Below, piece by piece: positions 33,708 to 44,918 of a DNA stretch of 64,000 nucleotides. The notes beneath the pieces are model-generated. The model searched no databases. It was not told where the DNA came from and saw nothing but the letters and a program-made list of their open reading frames with translations. The position numbers and the translations under genes are program-made. The DNA comes from Triticum aestivum (Eukaryota > Streptophyta > Magnoliopsida > Poales > Poaceae). The stretch lies in NCBI RefSeq assembly GCF_018294505.1, contig NC_057807.1, positions 266,630,192 through 266,694,191 on the forward strand, written 5' to 3'. Position 1 is the first letter of the stretch, and each line of letters starts with the position of its first letter.

Positions 33708-36700
33708 ACACTCTACCACTATGAGAGGATCTCGTCCCGAGATCTAGAATGGCACCGGAGGGAAAACGGAAGAGAAAGAGAAGAGGTAAACTAAGTTGCT
33801 TCTCTGACAAACGAGTGAAACCACGAACCTTGCGAGGTTGAACAAATTGAAAGAAAAGAATACATTGAAGATGAACGAAGTGGAAAACACTCCGTTAGGA
33901 AAAAGGAACAAGGAACATCATGTGAACCCTGTAGGTTGAAAGACATGAGAAAAAGGGTTGCAATGAACAAGAAGTACATGCAAGCACTCCGGTAGAAAAC
34001 GAGAAGTACAAGGAACGATAAAGATCAATTACGTCAACACTCCGGTTGGAAATGGAAGGAATTGAACATGATCTTGGCAAAACAAGATGATGGGTCGAAG
34101 AGAGCGACATCACAATGCCTCCGGAACGAAAGAATAGAATATGGATATTTGAAATAGGAGAAATGACGAGAAAATGCCAACTTCTGCCAAAAGAGCTTGA
34201 GAAGGCATCCTTAGGAGAAGGGTCGAACGGAGTTGTTGAAAAAAAACCCAACAATGAAAAGAACAGGGTTGTAGTGGGCTTATGGAGAACATCTCAAAAC
34301 TATTAGGTGAAATTCTGCCACTAACAGGAATGATATATCCTATTGATAACAACAAGGAGATGAGAAGTTTAAATCACCGGGAGGATAAATGAATAACTTG
34401 GGTCATTTATAACCAACATAGATAGCAACAAGCCGTAGGGAAGGCTTTAGGTGAAATATAACCCAAGATAACTCCAACGAAGAGGTTGATGGATTTAAAA
34501 TATCTCATTCATGATAACATGTGGATCATGAAACATGAATTCAAAATATCAAGAATGGCATAATACCACCTCCAATGATACAGAAGAAAGAATTGCACTC
34601 CGGATTACAATATGAAGAAAGCTTGAGCTTCTTAAAAGAATCTCGATGAAAACTTTGAGAAGGAATTAAAATCCTTGATGAATCATCATGTAGAACCTTC
34701 ATGAAGAACTCCGGTAATAAAAGAATGATCAAAACGGAAAGAGAAGTTGAAAACACAAGCGAAGCCTTGCGACGATTTAGATGAATCTCCTGGTGATATA
34801 ATTGAAATAACTTGGAGCTCCGGAAAGGAAAGATGAACAAAAGAAATCAAGAATTTTGATGAACCTCCGGAATAGGGAATTAATCACTTGGATGAAACAA
34901 GAATAAGAATTATGTTATGCGTATCCTTCAACATTTTAAATTGATGACAATCAACGGATTTGGCATATCACTTATTCTCGTATCAAGGATTAAGAGAGAT
35001 ATAACATAAACTCGAGAAGGTATTGAACGAACCACCGGAAGGGTTGAAACAACGAATAAATTGATATGATAAGAAAGAAGAAGAAATCTTGAACGAACCA
35101 CTGTAAGAATTGAAAATGATTGAAGAAAAGATAAAGAAAACACCGGGAAGAATTAGCAAATGCACGAAGAAGCTTGAGGGGATTTAGATACATCAGAACG
35201 AAGAGATCAAGAACTGATTAGAGGATACTTGACTGATGCACCGGTAAGATTTGGAGAACAATGGCTGAAAGCTGAGAATGAACAAGTCTTCTGAAATGAT
35301 GAGCTCCGGATAATCAAACTGAAAAGACTCCTGAATTACTCCGGATAGGTGAAAAGAATTACTCACAATCGAAACAATTATGAGAGGATGGTATCAAGCT
35401 TGAACCACGAATCTTGAAGAGAATGGAGCAAGATTAAAGAGAAACTCTTCTTCGGTCTTCAAATGTTGAGAATGACGACGAGAAAACACCACCATGAATA
35501 ATTTAGACACTCCGGAAGAATCAAAATGAAGAGGTTGAGCCAACGATGAAAATAATTGTGAAAGATCTAGGAGATGGCATTTGACTGATGATAACTCATT
35601 CTTACGTCAAACTTCGAAAAGAATTTTAAGGATATCTCCGGGAGAATTAGGAGAGTCAGGTAAGATCCTGGGAAAAGACCTGTGGGTTAGGGCCCACTCA
35701 AAAGGAACACCGTTGAACGATTACTTGAGAAAGGAGATTGCACCGGTTGAATTTAATGGCTTGAATGAGATAAACAACCTCGAAATAGTTTGAACGAATG
35801 TAGAGTGGAAACACGAATCTTCGAGATATCTTGGGCACTCCGGAACAATTAAATAGCGAGAAGTGAATGAATATGAGGTGCACCGGCATGAGAAGGTATT
35901 TGAAACGAGGAAAAGATATGATCAACACCGAAAGCTTGAATTGGTTCCGCCAGAGAAGAAAAAGAATGAATAATGGTGAACTAGAAACTTCGTTAAAATC
36001 TTCATGAGCATCACCGGATAAGAACATTGAAGGAAAAGAATGGAGAGGTTTCACAACAATAAGATGGATACTCGATTAAGAAATCTGAGTCCTTGAAGAA
36101 AACAAGGGAGGGAGGGCGGGAAAACAAAGACAACTTGGGATGGATGAACGAACACCATTGAGAAAGCTGAGATTGGATCTTGCGGATGTTGAAATGTTCG
36201 GATCCACTTGAAGATAAACACACCGGTAAAAAGGATTGACATGACAATCTCGATTATCATGAAGGATTTGTATTCGCTTCGGAGTATGATAACACCGTTT
36301 AGGAAAGGTATGGAATCCACATTTGACTTTGAAGCAACTCGAATACCACAACTCAAAAACAAAACAAAGGATTGGCTTGCAAAATAAGCCGGAACAAACA
36401 TATGATAGCGAATTCGTCCAAAGTTTTCGTGGTGGGGCCTACACGGGCTCGATCGTACAACACCATCATGTACAAGGCAGTGCACATGACATACGAAGCG
36501 TCCCCGAGTCGGCATAGCCAAGGACTCTTTAAGACACAACGAGACCACTGTAAAACCGACCGTGAATAGGCGGACCACTAGACGTCGAACCCCAATTTCA
36601 TATCATACATCTGTCGGAAAGATATCCTAAGAGCTACTTGAATTCCCACCTATGAAACTCCCGAAATTTTTCCGGTTATGCAATCAGGTGTTGGGGATAC

Positions 36701-37273
36701 AGGGGAAGCATAATATCTCACCCAAACCTAGCAAATCCTACATCCAGCTGTATCCATCCTTCAACACATAACCAGGAAACCTTCGGAAATCATCTACCTC
36801 AACCTTCGAAAAGCATCCGTTATACAAGTTATGGCGATACTCCTGAACTCGCCCCAGTACTGGGTTATCGGGGTTATCTCACCAACAACTGCATAAAAGA
36901 GATTTTCGATGTCGGCAAAGCTCAGGTATTCCAGAACTGCAATGATAAAATTGTGACGACAACACCTCAGAGCTCAACTGCCCGGGACACTGCCACAACC
37001 CTTAAATGTCAGGAGGCACCAAGAACAATGTTCTCGTCACAAAACCATCGGAACGATTCCAAGATACCCGTGTGATCCTAAAAAAAATTTTGAGTGAAAT
37101 TTGAGGAGAGGAAAGACAAAACATCTACGTCAGGAGACCTCACTAGAGCGACGAATGGGCTGAGGAGTAAAAAGAATCCTACTCTCCGATATATATAATC
37201 CTAAGACTCAAAATAGTTTTTCTTCTAGACTCAACAATGGCCAACAATCAAGGGGGCTCCTAGGGTCGGTCGA
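33708..37273 (-). other. Non-coding interior of LARD-like element
   Basis: About 3.57 kb, purine-rich on the plus strand, with no recognisable protein. The motif (A/G)C(T/A)CCGG recurs at irregular 40-150-bp spacing through 33890-36240. Many weak GAA-rich and ATGA-rich phrases suggest either an old degenerate repeat or a heavily decayed coding region. Confidence 0.7.
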
Positions 37274-37288
37274 GGCTCTGATACCAAC
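37274..37288 (-). other. Primer binding site of LARD-like element
   Basis: The minus strand reads TTGGTATCAGAGCC next to the right LTR, complementary to initiator methionine tRNA. This fixes the element orientation and identifies the right LTR as the 5' LTR. Confidence 0.88.
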
Positions 37289-37289
37289 T

Positions 37290-40200
37290 TGTCACGCCCA
37301 AGATGCGACCCTATCCTAAAGGAACTCGAAGGTCCCACCAAGGATAGAAGCGCATCTTGAAGACACTTTTGCAAGGTGGATATCATTACATCAACATTAC
37401 ATAATAGTGGGGATACATCCGATACATACAATGTCACATGAATACAACAATACAACATACAAGAACAACATCCGGCTATGGATGAATCATAAACAGAAAC
37501 TCAAACAATATCCACCCTGCTAGCCCAGGCTGCCGACCTGGAACCTATCCCCTGATCGAAGAAGCAGAAGAAGAAACTCCAAAACAAGCAACATCGCTCT
37601 CGCGTCATGATCATCGCATAACCTGTACCTGCAACTGTTGTTGTAGTAATCTGTGAGCCACGAGGACTCAGCAATCCCATTACCATGGGTATCAAGACTA
37701 GCAAAGCTTAAAGGAAAGGAAGGGGTAAAGTGGTGAGGCTGCAGCAGCGACTAAGCATGTATGGTGGCTACATACGCAAATAAGAGCGAGAAGAGAGCAA
37801 GAGGAACGGTCGTCAACTAGTAATGACCAAGAAGTGATCTTGAACTCCTACTTACGTCAAACATAACACAGAAACCGTGTTCACTTCCAGGACTCCGTCG
37901 AGAAGAGACCATCACGTCTACACACGCGGTTGATGCGTTTTAATTCGGATCTGGTGTCAAGTTATCTACAACCGGACATTAACAAATTCCCATCTGCCTA
38001 TAACCGCAGGCACGGCTTTCGAAAGATTATACCTTGCAGGGGTGTCCCAACTTAGCCCATGACAAGCTCTCGCGATCAACGAAGGAATAGACCATCTCCC
38101 AGGAAGACCCGATCAGACTCGGAATCCCGGTTTACAAGACATTTCAACAATGGTAAAACAAGACCAGCAAAGCCGCCCGATGCACCGACAATCCCGATAG
38201 GAGCTGCACATATCTCGTTCTCAGGGCAACACTGGATGAACACTACGTACAACTAAAACCAACCCTCGAGTTTCCCCGAGGTGGCGCTGCAAGTGGCTCT
38301 GGTTCGGACCAACACTTAGACAAGCACTGGCCCGGGGGGGCTATAATAAAGATGACCCTCGAGAGAGCGACTCCCAAGGGAAAAGTAGGTGGTGGTGAGG
38401 CAAATGGTAAAAGTCAATGTTGGGCCTTGCTGGAGGAGTTTTATTCAAAGTGAACTGTCAAGGGGGTTCCATGAATCACCTGACCGCGTAAGGAACGCAA
38501 AATCCGGGAACATAACACCGGTATGACGGAAACTAGGGCGGCAAGAGTGGAACAAAACACCAGGCATAAGGCCGAGCCTTCCACCCTTTACCAAGTATAT
38601 AGATGCATTAATAATATAAGAGATATTGTGATATCCCAACCAAAATCCTGTCCACCATGAAGAAATCTTCAACTTCACCTGCAACTAGCCACGCTATAAG
38701 AGGGGCTGAGCAACGCGGTAACATAGCCAAACAACGGTTTGCATAGGAAAGGTGTCAAAGGTTAGAGGTTCATGGCAATATGGGATGGCTCGACAAACAG
38801 GTGATAGGTAGCGCAGCAAAGCAATAGAACGAAGCAACTAGCATAGCAATGATAGTAGTGAGATCCAGGGTAGCGGTCATCTTGCCTGAAATCCCACAAG
38901 GAAGAAGAACGAGTCCATGAAGAAGACGAACGGGAGCAGTCGAACGGATCCTCACAATCGCAACATTACCAGAACTAAGAAGCAACACTGGAAAGAAACA
39001 AACAACATGGTAAACACACAAGCATAATCATGGCAAGATGCACAATCAAGTATGATGCATGTCCGGTTTAAAGAGGCATGGCGTGGCAAACTGCAACACA
39101 CAATACTACAAATTAAGTGGAGCTCAATACGCAACGAGTTGCATATTGATGAAACACCACGACACGTTATTTAGTTTGATCTCGTTTATGTACTCAACAA
39201 TATTAAATGTTGGTTAACATGGCAAGAGGGTGAAGCAAAGTAAAACTACCTGTCTAGTCAAGTTTAAATGAGGCCGGAAGCAACGAACAACAATTTCGGA
39301 AACTCCCCATATGCATATTATAGATTTGGTACTGTTCTGCCCTAAACATTATTTTAGAGTTGTTAAACATGCAAGATGAGTGCACCATGTTAAACTAGGC
39401 AAAATCCTACCCCATTTACATATATAATTTATTAAAATCGGAGTTACGGTTATTTAGTTATGAATTAAATCATTTTAACATGGCATAGGAGCAAATTTAA
39501 TCAAACAGCATTTCAAACATTTCAAACATAGATGAAAGTTGGATATTATTAATCTACACAAAATTCTGAGCAAGTTTCATATATAAATCATTTTAATCCG
39601 ATGCACGGTTAGTGAGTTATTAAATGCATGAACTAGGGGGACTAAACAGCAAAACTGCTGTCTCAGGAAAATTGGACAAATTCCCAGGACGGAAAAAAAC
39701 GAGGCGGGCCGAAACAGGAACTGGAGCACTGGGCAGCCCAACCAGAGGAATGAAAAAAAAACAAGGTGGGGCGGGTGGCGGCTCACCCAGTGGGCTTCGC
39801 CCCGGCTGGAGGAGGAGGCAGGCCAAGGCGAGGCCTGCTGGAGCTGGGCCTCGGGGCGCTCGCGCTGGACCGCGGGGAGCTGGGCCGGCGATGCTGGCCG
39901 CGGATCTGGGCCGAAGGCGGGGGCGGCACGCTGGGCCTGGGAGGCCACGGCGGGGCCCAAGAGCGGGGACGCGGTCAACGCAGACGGATCGGGGCTCCTC
40001 CCGATCCTCTCCGGCGGCGGCGCGCTGGGAACTCCGGCGACGGGGACGGCAGGAACCGAGGCGGCAGCGCCGGATCTTGGGGCGGGCGGCACCGGGGCTC
40101 CTCCCTGGGGTCGGATGGAGGCCGCTGCGCTCCGGGACGGCGGCGGGAAGCGAAGGGTGACGGGGGCGGCATCCAGCGAGCTCAACGGTGGCCAGGGCCG

Positions 40201-41022
40201 GGCAGGGCACGAGGCGGCGAGCGGCGTCGGCGGGCGGCCGGCGTCGAGACGGCGTGCGGCGGCGCAAGGGAGGACCGGGCGGCGCGGATCTGGTCTCCCC
40301 GTGGCTCGGGCGGCGGCGTTGAATGGGCCGCGGGGGCCGGTCGTGGGCTCTCCGGGCCCGGCGGCGCGGCGAAGTGGACCTGAGGGCGCGGGCGAATGAG
40401 GGGGCGCCACGTGGCGCTGGCGGCGGAGGTCGGACACGTCCGCTGCCCGGATTTTGTCCGGCGGCGGCGGATGGAGTTTTAGGGTTTCGAGAGGGGGTGA
40501 GAGATCCGAATTTCGGGGTGGGGTATTTATAGAGGTAGAGGGAGCTAGGAAGCTCCAAATGAGGTGCGGTTTTCGGCCACGCGATCGTGATCGAACGACC
40601 GAGATGATGGAGTAGAGTTAGGTGGGTTTTGGGCCAAAATGAAAGGGTGTTGGGCTGCAACACACACGAGGCCTTTTCGGTCCCTCGGTTAATCGTTGGA
40701 GTATCAAACGAAGTCCAAATAATACGAAACTTGACAGGCGGTCTACCGGTAGTAAACCAAGGCCGCTTGGCAAGTCTCGGTCCAATCCGGAAATGTTTAA
40801 TCCCCACACAAGAAAGAAAGGTAGAAATGACCACCGGAGGAGAACGGAACGCCAGATTGCAAAACGGACAACGGGGAAAAAGCTCAGATGCACGAGACGA
40901 ACACGTATGCAAATGAAATGCGCATGATGACATGATATGCAATGCATGACACGCAAGCAATGACAACGCAACAACAGCGAATAATTGAACGACACCTGGC
41001 ACATCGGTCTCGGGGCGTTACA
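37290..41022 (-). repeat. 5' LTR (right) of LARD-like element
   Basis: The LTR is 3733 bp, collinear with the left LTR. In the first 760 aligned plus-strand bases I count about 14 substitutions (about 1.8%). It carries a 15-bp segment at about 40121-40135 that is absent from the left LTR. A minus-strand TATA (TATTTATAG on plus) lies at 40524-40532 and would direct element transcription leftward. Confidence 0.93.
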
Positions 41023-41027
41023 CTTGT

Positions 41028-43663
41028 GAAGCTGGAAAAATGACCAAGGCCAAGCATCCAGCGAAGACTATCATGACCACTACCCGTCCATTCAAATTGC
41101 TTCACATGGACCTCTTCGGACCTAATCATTACTCAGTAGTCACTAATGATGCATCTCTATATGGTTTTGTCATTGTTGATGATTATTCTCGATATACATG
41201 GGTACACATTGTTACTTACAAACATGAAGTGCAGGAAGTCTTCAAACGATTTTCCTCGAGGGCTTCAACCAACTTTGGTGTGAAGATCAAGCATATCAGA
41301 AGTGACAATGGAACTGAGTTCAAGAATTCCGGTCTTGATGCATATCTTGATGAACTTGGTATTACTCATGAGTTATCTGCTCCCTATACTCCTCAGCAGA
41401 ATGGCGTCGTGGAGCGCAAGAACAGAACTCTTGTTGAGATGGCTCGCACTATGCTTGATGAATACAAAATGCCTCAGCATTTTTGGATTGATGCAATTGA
41501 TACTGCTTGCTACATCATCAACAGAGTATATCTTCACAAATTCTTCAAGAAGACTGCCTATGAACTCCTGACAAGAAACCCAATGTGAGTTATTTCAAAG
41601 TCTTCGGTGCTAAATGTTGGATTAGAGATCCTCACCACAACTCTAAATTTGCACCGAAAGCACATGAAGGTTTTATGTTTGGTTACGGAAAGGACTCGCA
41701 CACCTACAGAGTCTTCAACATTGTTCTTCACAAGATTTTTGACACTGTAGATGTGCAGTTCGATGAAACTAATGGCTCGCAAAGAGAGCACCTACCTTTT
41801 GTGTTAAATGAACCAACACCTGAAGATGCTATCAAACTCAAGGCAACTGAGGATGTCATTCCGACTGAAGAATCTGCTGAAGAATTCATTCCTGTTCATG
41901 AAGAACGTCGAGCTGATGCACCTGAAGAACATGATGAGGAAAATGGTGCTGAAGAAAATGCTGATCAAAATCCTCAGCGACAACCAACTCATCCACGCGT
42001 TGCAAAAGAAGTGCAAGTGGAGAAGATCATCGATGACATTAGCGCACCAGGTCCTCTCACACGCTTAAAAGCATCACATTTATCTAACTTTTGTGGGCAC
42101 TATGCTTTTGTCTCTATCACAAAGCCCACTAAGGTAGATGAAGCATTTCTGGAGCCGGAGTGGATTCAGGCTATGCAAGAAGAATTACATCAGTTCGAGC
42201 TGAACAATGTCTGGGAATTGGTCAATCGCCCAGATCCTCGCAAGCATAATATCATTGGCACAAAGTGGATCTACGGCAACAAGCAAGATGAAAATGGCCT
42301 TGTGGTGAGGAATAAGGCACGGCTAGTAGCTCAAGGCTACACACAGGTTAAAGGAATTGATTTCGATGAAACTTTTGCACCTGTTGCTAGACTTGAGGCT
42401 ATTCGCATATTACTTGCTTACACTAACCATCATGATATCATCTTATATCAAATGGATGTGAAAAGTGCATTCCTCAATGGTAAGCTTGAGGAAGAAGTAT
42501 ATGTTGCTCAGCCCCCAGGTTTTGAAGATCCCAAGAATCCTGACAAAGTCTTCAGACTCAATAAGGCTCTCTATGGCCTCAAGCAAGCCCCTCGGGCGTG
42601 GTATGATACATTGAAGGAATTCTTCGTGAAGAATGGCTTCACACCCGGTTCACTCGACCCTACTCTTTTTACTAAATCATATGATGGTGAACTGTTTGTG
42701 TGCCAAATATATGTTGATGATATTATCTTTGGCTGTACCGACCAACGTTATAGTGATGAATTTGCCTATATGATGAGTGAAGAATATCAAATATCTATGA
42801 TGGGAGAGTTGAAATTCTTCTTAGGTCTTCAAATTCGTCAGCAGCGCAATGGCATATTCATATCTCAGGAGAAATACCTCAAAGATGTACTGAGGAAATT
42901 CGGCATGCAAGATTGCAAAGGCGTCAAAATTCCTATGCCCACAAATGGCCATCTATGCACTGATGAAAATGGTATTGACTTCGATCACAAGGTATACCGC
43001 TCCATGATTGGTTCCTTATTGTACTTATGTGCATCTAGGCCAGATATAATGCTTAGTGTTTGCATGTGTGCTCGATTTCAAGCTGCACCGAAGGAATCAC
43101 ACCATAAGGCTGTGAAGCATATTCTTCGATATCTAGCTCACACACCAACACTAGGACTATGGTACCCCAAGGGCTCTGCTTTTGATCTCATTGGATATTC
43201 TGACTCTGACTATGCTGGTGATCGTGTGGACCGCAAGTCAACATCTGGCACTTGTCATTTCCTCGGACGATCTTTGGTCTGTTGGTCCTCGAAGAAACAG
43301 AACTGCGTATCACTGTCTACTGCTGAAGCTGAATACATTGCTGCTGGCTCATGCTGTGCTCAACTGCTTTGGATGAAGCAAACCCTCAAGGACTATGGCG
43401 TCAACGTGAAGAATGTGCCTCTCCTCTGCGACAATGAGAGTGCCATCAAGATTGCTCACAACCCAGTTCAGCACTCGAAGACAAAGCACATCCAGATTCG
43501 TCATCATTTTCTTCGTGATCATGTGTTGAAGGGCGACATCTCCATCGAGCATGTGAAGACTGAAGAACAGCTAGCTGATATCTTCACTAAGCCCTTGGAC
43601 GAGAAGAGATTTAGCAAGTTGCGGTGTGAGCTAAATATCTTAGAATCTTCGAATGTTCTTTGA
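41028..43663 (+). pseudogene. pol: pol of Maximus-like element, 3' part (integrase, RT, RNase H)
   Basis: Coding resumes after the target duplication with the end of the HHCC region. The integrase core follows, with IVDDYSRYTW, RSDNGTEF and QQNGVVERKN. The frame ends in a stop at 41586-41588 through a small frameshift near 41570; the second frame runs from 41585 to 43663 and is intact. It carries RT motifs DVKSAFLNG and catalytic YVDD (42710-42721) and RNase H with [15 protein letters not shown] and CDNESA, ending in the ADIFTKPL tail. Together with 29426-29983 this was one polyprotein. The LARD insertion and the frameshift make it non-functional. Confidence 0.9.
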
Positions 43664-43972
43664 AAAGGACACACATCCTAACCCTTATGCAGAATTGATG
43701 ACTTAGATGTGCAACACATGAAGAAACGTTTTTCTTCAATCAATGAAGAATAACACTCTAAGTGTGAAGAAATTAATGAAGAATTTGATTCTCAGAACCC
43801 TACGACAATTGTACGCGGTGTCTGAAATCATCATTCTTATACGGTGGGTCACGCCACCACAAAAAGTTGAAAATCTTCAATTTGAGTTTTTCCTCATTTT
43901 TGAAATTCTTCAGTTTTTCAAATTCTTCAACTTTGCAAAATCTTCACTGATTCCGTCATTTTTCTTCATTGG

Positions 43973-44041
<69 letters not shown>

Positions 44042-44430
44042 TTTATGTCCTCTACAGCATTCACTTATTGCTATTTCTTCAAGTTGTGATTTCTGCTAAG
44101 TGAATGTGATCGGACCCTTCCCCCTATATGCTATACTCAACCCAGTCTATTCACAAATTCTTCATGTGCGTTCTGATTGAAACTTGTTCAATGTCTTCAC
44201 TGTGTCCTTGTCAGCTGAAGAAATTGTGAACGAAACTTTAAAACAAATCTTATCCAGATTTTCGGTTTTACCGCTCAAACCGTTCCGCATCCCACGATGC
44301 ATTATTATAATCACCCACGATCTTACACGATCTCATCTGCACAGTATATGGGTGACACATATTGCGTGAAGAAGAAAGGGCAGGGGCATGTTCGTCCCAA
44401 AATCTTCGGGCGAACAGTTTTTACCGTGGC
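43664..44430 (+). other. Spacer between pol and the extra ORF
   Basis: Non-coding, rich in TTCTTCA and AAATTCTTC words, with a dinucleotide microsatellite in the middle. I see no gene in it. Confidence 0.65.
43972..44038. repeat. (TA)n microsatellite
   Basis: About 66 bp of uninterrupted TA dinucleotides. Length may vary between accessions. Confidence 0.97.
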
Positions 44431-44438
44431 TATAAATA
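44431..44438 (+). promoter_or_regulatory. Candidate internal promoter (TATA) for the extra ORF
   Basis: TATAAATA lies in GTGGCTATAAATACCCCTCC, followed by a pyrimidine-rich start region and a plant-leader-like stretch (CAAACCCTAGCGCCGCCGC and further G/C-rich text to about 44640). The extra ORF begins about 0.5-0.7 kb downstream. It looks like a Pol II core promoter and 5' leader inside the retrotransposon, separate from the LTR promoter. Confidence 0.55.
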
Positions 44439-44918
44439 CCCCTCCTCCCTTCCTTACTTCATTTACTCCGCTCGGTCGCTGTCTCTCGCTCGAGCTCTCC
44501 TCAAACCCTAGCGCCGCCGCTACTCCATCGCCGCCGGTGAGGAAGAGCTTCACTGCCTCGACCTCGTCGCCGTCGTACTCGCGCCGGCTGCGGAAATCTT
44601 CACTCCGCCGCCGCCGTAGCTGTCTCCCTCTGCCAAGTTGGGGCGTGGGAGATCTAACTTGACGAACTTCACCGCTGTTCATCTCAGTTCATCGTGTTCT
44701 TCAGTTCGGGTAATTAAAAGTCACTTTTATTACTCGCTTTGATTCTCAAACTTTTCTGAAAATCTTCAAAGGTATTTTATTCTTCAAATCTTCACATATG
44801 AACACCTCACACACTGTATGCTCTTGATCCATCTCTCTAAGCACTCATTTCTTCAAGATTCCTCAATTGTGCGGATTTTCGATCTGTACAACTCTGGAAC
44901 CTAAGACAAGAACGCTTA

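Larger units (their letters stand above)
29984..41022 (-). mobile_element. LARD-like non-autonomous LTR element inserted in Sirevirus pol
   Basis: Two LTRs of 3724 and 3733 bp enclose 3582 bp without coding capacity. The primer binding site lies on the minus strand beside the right LTR, so the element is reversed relative to its host. Flanks CCTGT (29979-29983) and CTTGT (41023-41027) are the 5-bp target duplication with one mismatch; the host pol reading continues across it. Large LTRs and a 3.5-kb non-coding interior are the plan of LARD elements such as barley Sukkula. The LTR start TGTAACGCCCCGAGACCG resembles the Triticeae WHAM/Erika group as I remember it. Mobility would need proteins supplied by another element. 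Confidence 0.88.

Noticed and set aside
43972..44038. Possible CRISPR-like or satellite array
   Set aside because: It is a simple dinucleotide run; nowhere in the window did I find spaced identical repeats with unique spacers.
44297..44662. 121-codon ORF at the candidate internal promoter
   Set aside because: It starts upstream of the TATA box, crosses the inferred transcription start and is simple-sequence rich; more likely leader DNA.
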